Position numbers and translations under genes: made by a program. From Salvia splendens (taxonomy: Eukaryota; Streptophyta; Magnoliopsida; Lamiales; Lamiaceae), in the NCBI RefSeq assembly GCF_004379255.2, contig NC_056034.1, positions 36,025,262 to 36,089,261 of the forward strand: DNA of 64,000 bases, in the 5' to 3' direction. Shown one piece after another: positions 22,230 through 33,738 of the stretch (positions are counted from its first letter, which is position 1; each line of letters begins with the position of its first letter). Below the pieces are notes generated by a model that saw only the letters and a list, made by a program, of their open reading frames with translations, did no database searches and was not told the DNA's origin.

Positions 22230-24211
22230 CTAGCCATGGTGTAGGGAGCCGTTGCTGAGACAATAGCTAATGTTTTCGTCGGTAATGGTCGTGGCGTCGC
22301 TGGCACTGCTACTAGAATCGTTGCTCGTGGGATGCTGAGGGCTTTCTGGTAATGTGTTCAAGTTGATGCCACTGTCAAGATTTCTAGTTATGGCACGGGG
22401 TGCCTCTTGAGCTGTCCCCGCAGGAGTGCGCTTCGAATGTTCTGGCTTCACAATGAGCCTCTTCACCCCTCTGTGATTCGAATGCTCTGGTTTCACCATG
22501 AGCCTCTTCACCCCTCTGTGCATGTGTGCCTCGCAGTACTTCTGGTTGTATAGGACGTCTCGCCTGCATTGCCATTTCTTGCCATCTGTTCTCCGGCATC
22601 TCTGTGCTCCACCTTCTGTAGCGTCCAACCCTACCCCAACTTTTCCTAGCATGGAAAGGATCTCAAACTTAGCATGACAGACAACAAGAAGCCTAAGACT
22701 GGACCAATCTTATGTCAAGTGCATAGTGTATAAGTATAACTATCTACTTATCAGTTTGAACAAAACCTGCAGCGTTAAGAACACTCTTGGGAGACAAACC
22801 ATTTCTCGGATAATTGAAGCCAACGTAGTTGTTTCCAACTACATTCGGCATTCTGCCACTCAAGTTTACAGGGTCGGCATCACCAAGACTAGACTTTCCA
22901 TCACCATGATCACCTCCACTGACCAAGCAGTTAGCCCTCGAACTGGAACACATGCTCAGGGTATAGTCAGCACTATTTGTGCAACGCAGTTGGCTGGGTG
23001 CGAGATCACTCTGGACAGAAACAGAAACTCTATCATCTACATCAGATGCAACCAAAGACATCACAGGCATCCTAGTTGCATCAGGGACTCGATGATTAAT
23101 AGGTCTCGATACTCTCTGAATCGGTTCCACATGCTTTCTTGAACCTTGACGCCCCCGGTGCATGTGGCTTTCGCAGTATTTCTGGAGTAGAACCGCATTC
23201 TTGCTACACCTCCACTTTCTACCATCAGTTCTCCTACATCTTCCTGGTTCAGAATCATCCATCACAGTACTATGATCAGACTTCTCAGGGCTGAAACCGC
23301 TTACTGAAAACAAAATCACACAAGACAAAAGAATCAAAATCATTATAAGTAGCCTTTATCTTAGATGATTGAATATAGTAATGTAGCAAACCATGAAAGC
23401 TTAGAGGCCAACGCAGAAGACTTTAAAAAACTAAACAGTAATTAAAATTCCAAAGTAGACAAGAATATCACTGCCTTGAAAGACAGAAGTAAATCTAGAT
23501 CTCCATTTAGAAATTTTGATACAAATATGCATAGCAAAAAATACTGATTCTTCTATCCTCAGCCTGCTAATTTGTAACTGGAAAACCTATGTTGGAGAAC
23601 TTGAAGTTCTGGAATTGGATTCTATGGTGACAACTAGCATTTGCCACAGAATTTGGGATAAAAACATTGTAAATATCAGGTAATATTCGTGATATAAAAA
23701 GTAGAGATCAATTCATATAACAAAACGAATTTACAAAAGTCCCATATGCATACAGAACAAAAACCCCCAAATAAGAAACAGAAGAAATAGCACTCACAGG
23801 TGGGGTAGATGATGTAAATGGCAGGGCCTAAAGAGTGAAAAACACTAATCCATATGGGAAGGAGGAGGTGAAAAGCCACCGGAAAACCATAGACTATCGA
23901 ATTATGGATACAAATTTGGTTGCAGAGCTCAGCAAACTGATCCCTACTGAATAAACGTTCCCTTTTGACTTGCTTCAACCCTCCTTCAATTGCATTTGCA
24001 TTTGCATTTGCATTTGCACTTGCACAGCTCCCAATTTCAAGATCGAGATTGAGCTTATCCTCACCTTCATAAACCCAAACACTTGTACATTACAAACAAT
24101 CCTAATCGCCCAATTCGTACGTGTGTAGAGAGAGAGAGAGAGAGAGAGAGAGGAACCTGGAGGAGGAGGTGGTGCAATAGCAATAGGCGCAGTGAGTGGT
24201 TGAGAATACAT
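22230..24211 (-). CDS. GRF9: Growth-regulating factor with QLQ and two WRC domains (4 exons)
   Basis: This is a plant transcription regulator; GRFs bind DNA through WRC and GIF co-activators through QLQ. Exons on the minus strand: 24211-24157, 23983-23798, 23303-22767, 22645-22230. They give 1194 nt, or 397 residues. QLQ ([12 protein letters not shown]) keeps the Q-x3-L-x2-Q core but is otherwise diverged. WRC1 is [11 protein letters not shown] and WRC2 is [11 protein letters not shown], each followed by CE(S/A)HMHRG. Two WRC domains are the mark of the GRF9 group. A 45-bp in-frame duplication directly follows WRC2. The start ATG sits just before [11 protein letters not shown]; exon 1 is only 55 nt. 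Intron 1 holds a GA microsatellite and TTTGCA repeats. A miR396-like site lies at 23125-23145. Confidence 0.9.
22431..22520 (-). repeat. 45-bp in-frame tandem duplication in GRF exon 4
   Basis: Units 22476-22520 and 22431-22475 encode [15 protein letters not shown] and [15 protein letters not shown]. They differ at a handful of bases. The copy doubles the basic tail of the second WRC domain. Confidence 0.9.
23125..23145 (-). promoter_or_regulatory. Predicted miR396 target site in GRF mRNA
   Basis: The minus strand reads GGTTCAAGAAAGCATGTGGA plus A, immediately after the first WRC domain where GRF genes carry their miR396 site. It differs from the consensus CGTTCAAGAAAGCCTGTGGA by two bases. 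Repression by miR396 is known for the family; here it is inferred from sequence. Confidence 0.8.
24128..24152. repeat. GA microsatellite
   Basis: About twelve GA units lie in intron 1 of the GRF gene, a few bases inside the 5' splice site. Confidence 0.9.
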
Positions 24212-24634
24212 GGACAATAATTAGAATCACATTTCCGGGAATTCCAAGAAAGAGAAAAGGGGCAAAGGTTTGATGTCAATTCCAACAGTGGGGGGAGCTC
24301 TGAAACCGCAACTGTAGTCTGTAAGGAACAGATGTAAAGCACTTCTGAACACACAACACACGCTGTTTCTCTTATTAAACATGATGGTCATGACCCAGAA
24401 GAAAAAGAAGAGAGACAGACTGTGTCATATATCATGTGCCATTTATGTTGGAACTGAATGGCAAAAAAATAAAAAAGAAAAATAAAATGCCAAATGACGC
24501 GCATGCGGCCACCTCCCCTTCTGCTGCGCATTCCGCGTGTGTGAGACACAGAGAGAGTGATGAAGCAGTTATGGTAGTAGTAAATGTATGAGTTTTGTCA
24601 TGTCAGCTTTTTGGCAGAACGTCCTCATATTCAT
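24212..24634 (-). promoter_or_regulatory. GRF upstream region, cut by a Copia element
   Basis: These 423 bp contain the 5' UTR and whatever proximal promoter remains for the minus-strand GRF gene. No clear TATA box was identified. Everything further upstream is Copia sequence. Confidence 0.45.
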
Positions 24635-25192
24635 TGTGAAGGTGTGTCCTTGCAGTTCACTGATTCAGTCAAGTGACAGAGCCGTTGAAGCTCGGGGCAG
24701 GGATCAAGAAGGAAGCTCGGCTTTGAGCTAGAACTAGCCGAGAAGGGAGTTCGGTTTTGAGCCGAGAAGGGAGTGCGGTCTTGAGCTCGGTTTGAGCTGC
24801 CGAACTGGAACTAGCAGGGAGCTCGGTTTGAGCTGCCGAGCTGAAACTAGCCGTTGGTGTTTAGCGGTTGTAACTGTTTTTGGAAACAAATTAGTTAGTT
24901 TGTTTTTCTTCTTGACTCCCATATATACTTACAGCTCGATTGTAATCAGAGAGAGAGAGAGACGCAGAACACAGATTACGCACACAATTGGAAGAGAATT
25001 CTTGCACTAGCTAGCGTTTGCTTAGAGTGATAGATTGTGAGTGTGAAGTTCTTGTATTGAGAGTTCCATCAATAAGATTCCGGTCATCTTCTCCGTGGAC
25101 GTAGGTGGATTATCACCGAACCACGTTACACCTTTGTGTGTTTTATTTTTCGATCGTGTGCGTGTGAGATCGGCGGCAACACGACCCCAACA
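24635..25192 (+). repeat. 5' LTR of Copia element 1
   Basis: It begins TGTGAAGGTGTG and ends CCCCAACA. U3 contains alternating GAGCTCGG/GCCGAG(C/A) motifs at about 24690-24845. TATATATAC-like DNA near 24921 and ATAAG near 25075 are plausible TATA and polyadenylation signals. Confidence 0.92.
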
Positions 25193-25315
25193 AGTGGCGC
25201 CGTCTGTGGGAAGACTTCCACGATTTGCCGATTGATTGGTTTCTGGGTGAGTTCGTGTCTAGAGTTTCCGTTGTATAAGCTGATCTTGGCGATTGCCCAC
25301 CGCTCGTTTTGAGAA

Positions 25316-28300
25316 ATGTCTACAGCCAAGTTCGAGGTGGAAAAGTTCACCGGGAGAAACGATTTTGGGCTGTGGAGACTGAAGATGAAGGCCATCTTGA
25401 TGCAGCAAGGCCTATGGGATATCTTGAAGAATGAAGGTGACGCTAAAGAAGGCAAACCTGATACTGATGACAAGGAGAAGCAAAGGCTTCAAGATATGCA
25501 GTATAAGGCTTATAGCACCCTGATCTTGAACCTCACGGACAGGGTGCTAAGGGAAGTTTCCAAGGAGGAGACGGCTGCAGGAGTATGGGGGAAACTTGAG
25601 TCATTGTATATGACCAAGTCTCTGGCGAACCGGTTACATTTGAAGCAAAGGCTTCTTGCTTTCAAGTTTTCAGATGGAAAGAGCATTTCTGAACAGCTTG
25701 AGGAGTTTGGGAAATGCATAGATGATCTTGAGAATATCGATGAGGTCATTAAAGATGAAGATAAGGCATTGATGTTGCTCAATTCCCTGCCTAAAAGTTA
25801 TGAGCACTTCAAGGATGCAGTGCTTCTTGGAAGAGAAACCAAGGTCACCTATGAAGAGATTCATTCTGCATTGAAGATGAAGGAATCTCAGAAGGCTGAT
25901 AACAAACAAACTGATCCAGTAGCTGAGAGTCTGCATGTGAAAAATAATCAGAATAAAAGGGGTTCCAAGAAGAAGTTCCAGAAGAAGGAAGAAGGTGGAG
26001 TATGGAAGGAGAAGAGAAGCTGTCACTACTGTAAGAAACCGGGCCATTTAAAGAAGCATTGCTTTGCTTGGAAGAAGAAACAAGAGCGAGAAAAGGCTGG
26101 GAACATAGAGACTGCTGATCTGGCTCAGGATGTTGAAGATAATGAAGCTTTGAATATCCACTCAGGGGCCAAGATTGAGGAATGCTGGATCATGGATTCA
26201 GGTTGCTCCTTCCACATTTGCTCACACAAATCTTGGTTCCAAGAATTATCAGCTTGGGAAGGATCAGTGATGCTAGGAAATGATCAAGTGTGCAATGTCA
26301 AGGGCATTGGGAACATCAGATTGAGGATGAAGGATGGGAGTATGAAGACTCTCACAGAAGTCAGATTCATTCCTCAAATCAAGAGAAATTTAATATCTCT
26401 TGGAATGCTAGAGTCAAAAGGGTGCAGATTCAACTCTGGTGATGGGATCCTCACAGTAACAAAAGGCACCAGAATTGTGATGGAGGCTCAGAGAAAGAAC
26501 AGCCTATACTATTTGCTGGGTGAAACCGTGGTTGATGCTGTGAATCTTGCCCAGACAGAAGACCTGTATCTATGGCATGCCAGGCTTGGACATGTGGGTG
26601 AGAAAGGCATAAGAGAGCTGGCTAAACGAGGAGTGATGAAGTTAAGTGCATCAGACAGCCTAAAGAAATGTGAATCTTGCATTCTAGGAAAGGCAAAGAA
26701 GCTGCCATTTTCTGGTGGGAAACACACTTCATCAGCCCCATTTGTGTATGCCCACAGTGACTTGTGGGGGCCATCCCAAACTGAATCCATAGGTGGAGGC
26801 AAGTATTTCATCTCCATCATAGATGATTACTCAAGAAAAGTGTGGATTTACATTCTAAGAGAGAAGTCCCAAGCTTTTGAAAAATTTAGAGAATGGCATG
26901 CTAGATATGAGAATGAAAAGGGCTCAGTGCTTAAATATCTAAGGACTGATAATGGCATGGAGTTTCTGTCTGCGGAGTTTGATAGTTTCTGTAAAGTGAA
27001 AGGGATAAGAAGGCATAGGACCGTGCCAAGAAATCCTCAACAGAACGGGCTGGCAGAAAGAATGAATAGGACATTGCTAGAAAGGGTGAGGTGCATGCTA
27101 TTCTACTCTGGAATGCCAAAGAGATTCTGGGCAGAGGCTGTCTCTACTGCAGCTAATCTGATCAATAAGTGTCCATCATCTGCTATATCCAATGAGACCC
27201 CAGATCAAAGATGGTATGGAAGCCTAGGTGACTACTCAGCCTTGAAGGTGTTTGGGTGTGCTGCTTATGCACACATTAAGCAGAGTAAATTGGAGCCAAG
27301 GGCAAAGAAATGTGTGTTGTTGGGATACCAAGATGGGGTGAAAGGATACAGATTGTGGAATTTGGATAGAGAAGGCAGAAATATCATTGTGAGCAGAGAT
27401 GTGACATTCAATGAAGAGGAGATGCCATTTAAAGATGATGGGAAGCCCTCTGGTGGTGGCAGTAGCTCTGATATGCAAAACCTTGAGTTTGGTGGAGAAT
27501 CTGCTGTAACAGACACTGATGAGGATGTTGTGATCACAGAAAATCAAGAAGAAGGTGGAGCAACTAGTTCTCAACATACTCAGAACACAGGTGAGCAGGA
27601 GTCACCAGTGCAGCAAGCTGCTGCAGCTCAAGGGGCCAGAAGAAATCCAAGAAGAAATGCAGGCCTACCTAGCAGATTCTCAGATTATGACATGAGCTTC
27701 TTTGCTCTATGTGTAGCAGAAGTACTCATGTTTTCAGAACCCTCAACCTATGAAGAAGCCATGAGTTGCAAGGAAAGTCAGAAATGGATCAAGGCCATGG
27801 AAGAAGAAATAGAGTCCTTGCTGAGAAATGGGACTTGGATTTTGGTGACTGATCCAGGGACTCAGAAGCTGATCAGTTGCAAATGGCTGTTTAAGAAGAA
27901 AGTAGAGGTGGGGGAAGTTGAAAGTATACGGTTTAAGGCAAGGCTGGTTGCTAGAGGATTCACACAAGTAGAGGGTATTGACTACACAGAGGTGTTCTCT
28001 CCAGTGGTGAAGCACACTTCTATTCGGATCTTATTGGCCATGACTGCTCATTTCAACTGGGAGCTGCATCAACTTGATGTGAAGACAGCATTTTTGCATG
28101 GAGATCTAGAGGAGACGATCTATATGATGCAGCCTAAGGGTTTTGAGAAGCCGGGAGAAGAAAAGAAAGTTTGACTGTTAAAGAAAAGCCTATATGGGCT
28201 CAAGCAAAGCAGCCGGCAGTGGAACAAGAAGTTTCATGAGCAGATGGAATTGATGGCATTTGAGAGATCCAGTTTTGATAGCTGCGTGTATGTCAAGAGA

Positions 28301-29314
28301 AGTGGAAATCTAATACTGGCCTATCTACTGTTGTATGTGGATGATATTCTGCTGGCAGGATCAAGCAAGAGTGAGCTGCTGTCTGTGAAGGATGAGTTGA
28401 AGCAGAGATTTGATATGAAAGATCTTGGGGAAGCCAAGAGAATCTTGGGTATGGATATTGTCAGGAACAGAAAAAGGAAAGAACTGAAATTGGTTCAGGC
28501 TGATTATATCAGAAAGGTGGTAGAAAAATACCAGGTAAAGAGTGAAAAGTCAGTATCCACTCCATTGGCTAGCTGCTTCAAACTCAGTAAAGAACAGATG
28601 CCAAAGACAGCTGAAGATAGAGAAGAGATGAGCAGGATACCCTATGCAAATATAGTGGGAAGTGTGATGTACTTGATGATATGTACAAGGCCGGATGTGG
28701 CTCATGCCATAAGCGTTGCAAGCAGATATATGGCTGATCCAGGTAGGGATCACTGGGCAGCACTAAAGTGGATTCTGAAATACCTGAAAGGGTCTGTCAT
28801 GGTTGGCTTGAAGTTTGGTGGTGGAGTTTGGTCTGAGGAGAGGGAAGTCCTAGAAGGATTCTGTGACTCGGATTATGCGGCTAACTTAGACAACAGAAAG
28901 TCTCAGAGTGGTTACATCTTCACACTATATGGCACAGCAATTAGCTGGAAATCAAATTTGCAGTCTGTGGTTGCACTGTCCACAACCGAAGCTGAGTATA
29001 TTTCTCTGACTGAGGCTGCAAAGGAAGGGAAATGGTTGCAAGGAATCTTGGAAGATTTAGGAATGAAGCTGGGAGCAGTGAAGATTAACTGTGACAGCAA
29101 CTCGGCTATATGTTTAGCAAAACATCAAATGTTCCATGAGAGGTCCAAGCACATTGATGTGAGGAGGAACTTCATTAGAGATGAAATTCAGGATGGAAGG
29201 ATTGATGTGGTAAAGGTTCCTACTGAAGAAAATGCATCAGATATGTTGACAAAATCTCTACCGGCTTCAAAGTTCAAGCATTGTTTGAAGTTGGTTGAGG
29301 TTGTGGAGTGCTGA
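25316..29314 (+). pseudogene. Copia gag-pol polyprotein with one in-frame stop
   Basis: The frame starts 124 bp after the 5' LTR. Domain order: gag, a CCHC zinc knuckle at about residues 236-250 ([14 protein letters not shown]), protease with DSG at about 292, integrase (HSDLWGPS near 479, then LRTDNGMEF), reverse transcriptase with YVDD at about 1006, and RNase H from about 1182. The integrase-before-RT order defines Copia. TGA at 28172-28174 falls in the RT region where the second element has TGC (Cys). The same frame is otherwise open to a stop at 29314, before the purine tract. Without readthrough the product would end inside RT. Confidence 0.92.
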
Positions 29315-29382
29315 GGTATGAAACAGGTTTTGAGAAGGGAATTTAGATGTTGATGGAGACTTGCAAGGACAAGGTGGAGATT

Positions 29383-29942
29383 TGTGAAGGTGTGTCCTTG
29401 CAGTTCACTGATTCAGTCAAGTGACAGAGCCGTTGAAGCTCGGGGCAGGGATCAAGAAGGAAGCTCGGCTTTGAGCTAGAACTAGCCGAGAAGGGAGTTC
29501 GGTTTTGAGCCGAGAAGGGAGTGCGGTCTTGAGCTCGGTTTGAGCTGCCGAACTGGAACTAGCAGGGAGCTCGGTTTGAGCTGCCGAGCTGAAACTAGCC
29601 GTTGGTGTTTAGCGGTTGTAACTGTTTTTGGAAACAAATTAGTTAGTTTGTTTTTCTTCTTGACTCCCATATATACTTACAGCTCGATTGTAATCAGAGA
29701 GAGAGAGAGAGACGCAGAACACAGATTACGCACACAATTGGAAGAGAATTCTTGCACTAGCTAGCGTTTGCTTAGAGTGATAGATTGTGAGTGTGAAGTT
29801 CTTGTATTGAGAGTTCCATCAATAAAATTCCGGTCATCTTCTCCGTGGACGTAGGTGATTCATCACCGAACCACGTTACACCTTTGTGTGTTTTATTTTT
29901 CGATCGTGTGCGTGTGAGATCGGCGGCAACACGACCCCAACA
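29383..29942 (+). repeat. 3' LTR of Copia element 1
   Basis: It is nearly identical to 24635-25192. It has one extra GA pair in the GA tract and a few substitutions near its 3' end. Confidence 0.92.
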
Positions 29943-30747
29943 TTCATTCATTCAAAAATTATAAATTAGTAACAATGATGGATCCAGAAATTCATAAATC
30001 GTGAGATCGAATTGAACAAGATAATAAATCATATTTAAATAATTATTTTTTACAAAATTATATAAAATATTAATATCTTATGTTGTGTGAGGTAGTTGTC
30101 TTGATATTAGTATCCATATTCTAAAAACGATTCAAAATTATTTCGTAATACATATTTTTTACAAATATGATCTCAAATGTTCACATCAAAACTACTAATA
30201 GACTTTTGTAATTCAGGATCGACCTTAATTTCTCTTTCATCAAATTCAATTTCGTCGGCTTGTTATCAAATGTCACATGATTTTTCAATTATTGTGGTTC
30301 TTATTCAACATTAAAAGAACTAGTAGAAACTGAAGATTTTTTTTCCCATTAACCTAAAAGTGAAATAACACAATCACTACATTAAATTTTTTAAAACAAA
30401 TCACTTAAATCAATAATAAAAAATTAAAGACAATTATCATATCTATTTAAATTAGGACAAATAGAATTACGAATTTCTGAAATTTAAAATTTGAGAAAAT
30501 AATAATAATTGTTAAAATTTGATTTTTCGTAATTGCATAGTTCGGAATTGAAATAATGGAACAATGCTGACATTTTTTTTATAAAAAGGTACATCCATGG
30601 ACGGTAAAATCAAAAGTATTTTAAGTCAAGTAAAAAGTCCCATTTCTTAACCCATGGCCATCCCCACCAAATTAAACTAAAAGAAATCAAATAATAAGTC
30701 GGAGGAAGTTTTACAGCTTAGAAATAAGCGGCGAAAATCAGAAGAAC

Positions 30748-30870
30748 CAGCGGCGGAGAGTAGGCGATGGGGCAGGGGTTTGGATGCCCTCGGGTCGGAG
30801 GCTGCTGGAGGGTATTTTACGATGGGTCACCGGGGCCGACCCCACGCGACCCCACCTACATCCGCCGCTG
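30748..30870. mobile_element. Small GC-rich MITE
   Basis: CAGCGGCGGAGAGTAGG at the left and CCTACATCCGCCGCTG at the right form an inverted repeat. The outer 10 bp are perfect. The 123-bp element is non-coding. CAG...CTG ends suggest hAT, but no 8-bp duplication is visible. Confidence 0.55.
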
Positions 30871-31689
30871 ACTAGTAACACCTGTAAAGTTTGCAGCATA
30901 AATTTTACCTATATGACATTATTTCTAAAATATCCATATCCATGGTTAAGTCCAAAAATAATTTTAAAAATAAAACTAAAAAATAATATAAAAATTAAAC
31001 AATAATTTGTCATTATTAAAATAAAATATAATCATATCGTTATATTTCTCTTAATTCTTTGTTTTCTGAATAGCTGCATAAGAAGTTCAATATTAAAATT
31101 AACTAACATATCATTTTTCAATGTAAGGAACTAAACTGATGAACTTTTGAACACCGTCGTCGAAGCAATTTATCTCACTTTTTCTTGTCTGTAAGTCACA
31201 ATTTCTGTCACTTTAATTCTATATACATCAACTTTTTTACTATAATCATTTATTTCATTGAGCTATACCCTAGAATGTATGAGATTAGGGCAGTAAGCAA
31301 GAGCGTCGTATATACAAGGACTAGGTTTAGAGATGTGAATCATTACACGTAGACCATGCAAATGCTCCATAAGACCTGTTTTTGAATGATAAACTTGAAG
31401 GCATAAAACTTAATCCACAAAAAGTTAAGCACAAAAGATGGATATGGTAAAGATCTTGTTCACCGACAATAGCTCCACATAGTTTCCAACAATAAACTAG
31501 CAAGCAAACATTTATTAAAGCAACAACAATCACTCAAGCAACCAAAGTGATATTGGAATTGATAAAATCTTCATTTCAAAGGAGATATAGCTCAAAAAAC
31601 AGGGTTCACAATAGTCAAAGTCTAATTACGTAAGAATATTAATAGTAGTAAGAAGATAGAAGGTGAAGGGTGAGTTCAAAAATTCGATG

Positions 31690-31985
31690 ATGTTTGGTCT
31701 TCACTCGATCGAGTAGCCTCATGGCCCGGCCCGAATCCTACTTGGTTGAGTAGGATCCTCTAACTCTAGCTCTCGCATTCTACTCGGTTTGAGTGACTTA
31801 AAGGTGAAATGTCACTCGGCCAAGTCAAATCTTTAGACTCTCCTTTCACGCACCACACTCGGCCGAGTCAAATCTCTCTATTCTCCTTTCGCGCCCCTTA
31901 CTTGGTCGAGTGGTTTAAAGAATAAAACGTCACTCAGCCGAGTCGAATATTCGGACTCCTCTTTGGTTGCCTCGACTCGGTCAAA
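31690..31985. repeat. Degenerate array of ACTCGGCCGAGTC palindromes
   Basis: Variants of (C/T)ACTCGG(C/T)CGAGT occur about eight times, spaced 30-70 bp. They are joined by CTCCTTTCGCGC-like and GTTTAAAGAATAAAACG-like linkers that also repeat. This looks like a piece of an LTR U3 or a decayed satellite; the class is open. Confidence 0.55.
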
Positions 31986-32367
31986 TGCCCTTAGGGGAAA
32001 GACCCACTCAACTTCACTTACTCGTTTTTACTTCGAGCAATATCTTCTCAGCTCGTTCCTCTTCAACCATTGATTCCTCCACTTGTAATAAGCATCAGAT
32101 GACAACGCTCAAGACATCATTTGCTCTCTGGACATGGCTCGAGTCTGTGGCCATCCAAGATTCTTTAATATATCTGTTGCACCACCTAGATTCGCATCAT
32201 TGCCCTCTTATTGGGAAGGATTTGTTCTCAAATCTGACACATTTCCTACCAGATCAAAGGGACTCAAATAAGATACGTTGAGAAATATAATTAAAAGTGC
32301 ATAAACAAAATTAATGGAGTGTGAGTCCTACTTTTCTATAATCTTATTTTGTACTAAATATAAAATA

Positions 32368-32509
32368 CTCCATCCGTCTCATATTAGGAGTCTTCCCTAC
32401 ATTATTCTCTCTCTTACTTTACCATTTATCCACCTTAACTATTTATTATCATTTTTATAAAATGAGTACAGAAAAGTCAATGTGAGTCCTAATGTGGGAC
32501 GGGGGAGCA
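32368..32509. mobile_element. Stowaway-like (Tc1/mariner) MITE
   Basis: CTCCATCCGTCTCATATTAG at the left pairs with CTAATGTGGGACGGGGGAG at the right. TA flanks both ends (32366-32367 and 32510-32511). The 142-bp element is non-coding. Confidence 0.82.
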
Positions 32510-33738
32510 TAAGTTAGATAAGTTAAATGAAATGCGGAAAATTTTTAATCGTGAAAGGACAAAAAAAGAACCGTCAGACACTTAATATGGACAAAAGGGT
32601 ATTAATTTTACTAAGTGTGGTTTTCTTAATTAAAAAATTAGAGAGAAGTAATTGTGTTTTCTTACTCCGTTTAAATCCATTATTTCATATCATTGGCTGT
32701 GTATAGGTGTTTTTTAATCGATGACTTCACCCAAGTGCTATTCGGTGTAGTTGATTTTGTTTGCAACTTATTTTTAACTGGGAAGATATTTCGTTAAAAA
32801 GAGAAAAAGGCTAATTAAATTTACAAAAAAGAAGGGGAAAAATCCCTAAACTTTTAAGCAACCAATATTATTGAATATTCGAAGTTTTATTTATGTACGT
32901 AGCTGCATGAATTTGCGAATGCAAAGGATAACAAGTAACCAATAAACTACATATGGAATATAAAACTTTTTTAAATTAAAAATTAATGTTTTAGAATTTA
33001 GTTTAAATTGTATTCATATTTTTCATTTTTTAGTTAGGTGTTTTGTTGTGCCTTAAAATGATTATAAGGGAAAAGGAGAAAATGGGCTACAATAGCATCA
33101 ACAACACAGCTTGTCGGTGGCTCATTCTCGTCTCATCGAGACGAGGAACTGGTAAGATAGCATTGCGAGCCTCATGAGGTGGTAAGAAGATTATTGAGCC
33201 AGCGGATACGTGGTCTGCTCCACATGGCCCGCTTTCGTTGGGGTGAAGTCCACTTGCCCATTGCGAGTAGGCTTCTTTTGTCAAATATAAGTCATATATA
33301 TACATAGTTTTTAATTATAAAATTTGATTTTAATTATAACAAATCTATTTTTAAAATATAAAAAAAACTATAATTTCACAATGATCTATACTTAAAGTCG
33401 GTTCCGTGAATTAGCGAAATGTTATAGTACTTCACGAGTAGGTTTTCAACACAAACCTTATTTGTTCTTTTGATGTTGGATAAATTGGTTTTCAGCTTTT
33501 ACCTTCCTTGTGAATTTGATGTGGGACAATTGATTTTACACTTAAAGAGAGGTTTTAATAAATCTCTTTTTATAATTAAATTAAAAAATAATTTAATTAA
33601 ATTTCATAATACATAAATTTGAGATTTACAAATTGTTAAAAGAAGAGATGATTAAAAGATCATGTATTGTCTCGTATAAAAGAGGTGGGGTAAAAGATAA
33701 TCCGAGACCCATAAATAGTGTAATTAAGAGATGCATAA

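Larger units (their letters stand above)
24635..29942 (+). mobile_element. Full-length Ty1-copia retrotransposon (element 1)
   Basis: Two LTRs of 558 and 560 bp flank one polyprotein frame. The 5-bp target duplication TTCAT is present at 24630-24634 and 29943-29947. A primer-binding-like TGGCGCCGTCTGTGGGA starts at 25195 and a purine-rich tract precedes the 3' LTR. The LTRs differ at only a few bases, so insertion was recent. One nonsense codon interrupts the coding frame. The element faces away from the GRF gene whose promoter it invades. Confidence 0.95.
29948..33735. other. Gene-free intergenic region with small repeats
   Basis: It is mostly AT-rich. It contains two MITEs (30748-30870 and 32368-32509) and a CTCGGCCGAG-rich block (31690-31985), listed separately. 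A GC-richer segment at 33090-33270 and GATGTGGGAC near 33521 look like retrotransposon debris but cannot be classified. None of the small open frames carries a recognisable motif. Confidence 0.5.

Noticed and set aside
24734..24922. 62-residue frame present identically in both LTRs of Copia element 1
   Set aside because: It follows from the repeated LTR motifs; LTRs do not normally encode proteins.
31690..31985. CRISPR-like spaced repeats
   Set aside because: Spacing and repeat sequence vary, and this is plant nuclear DNA.
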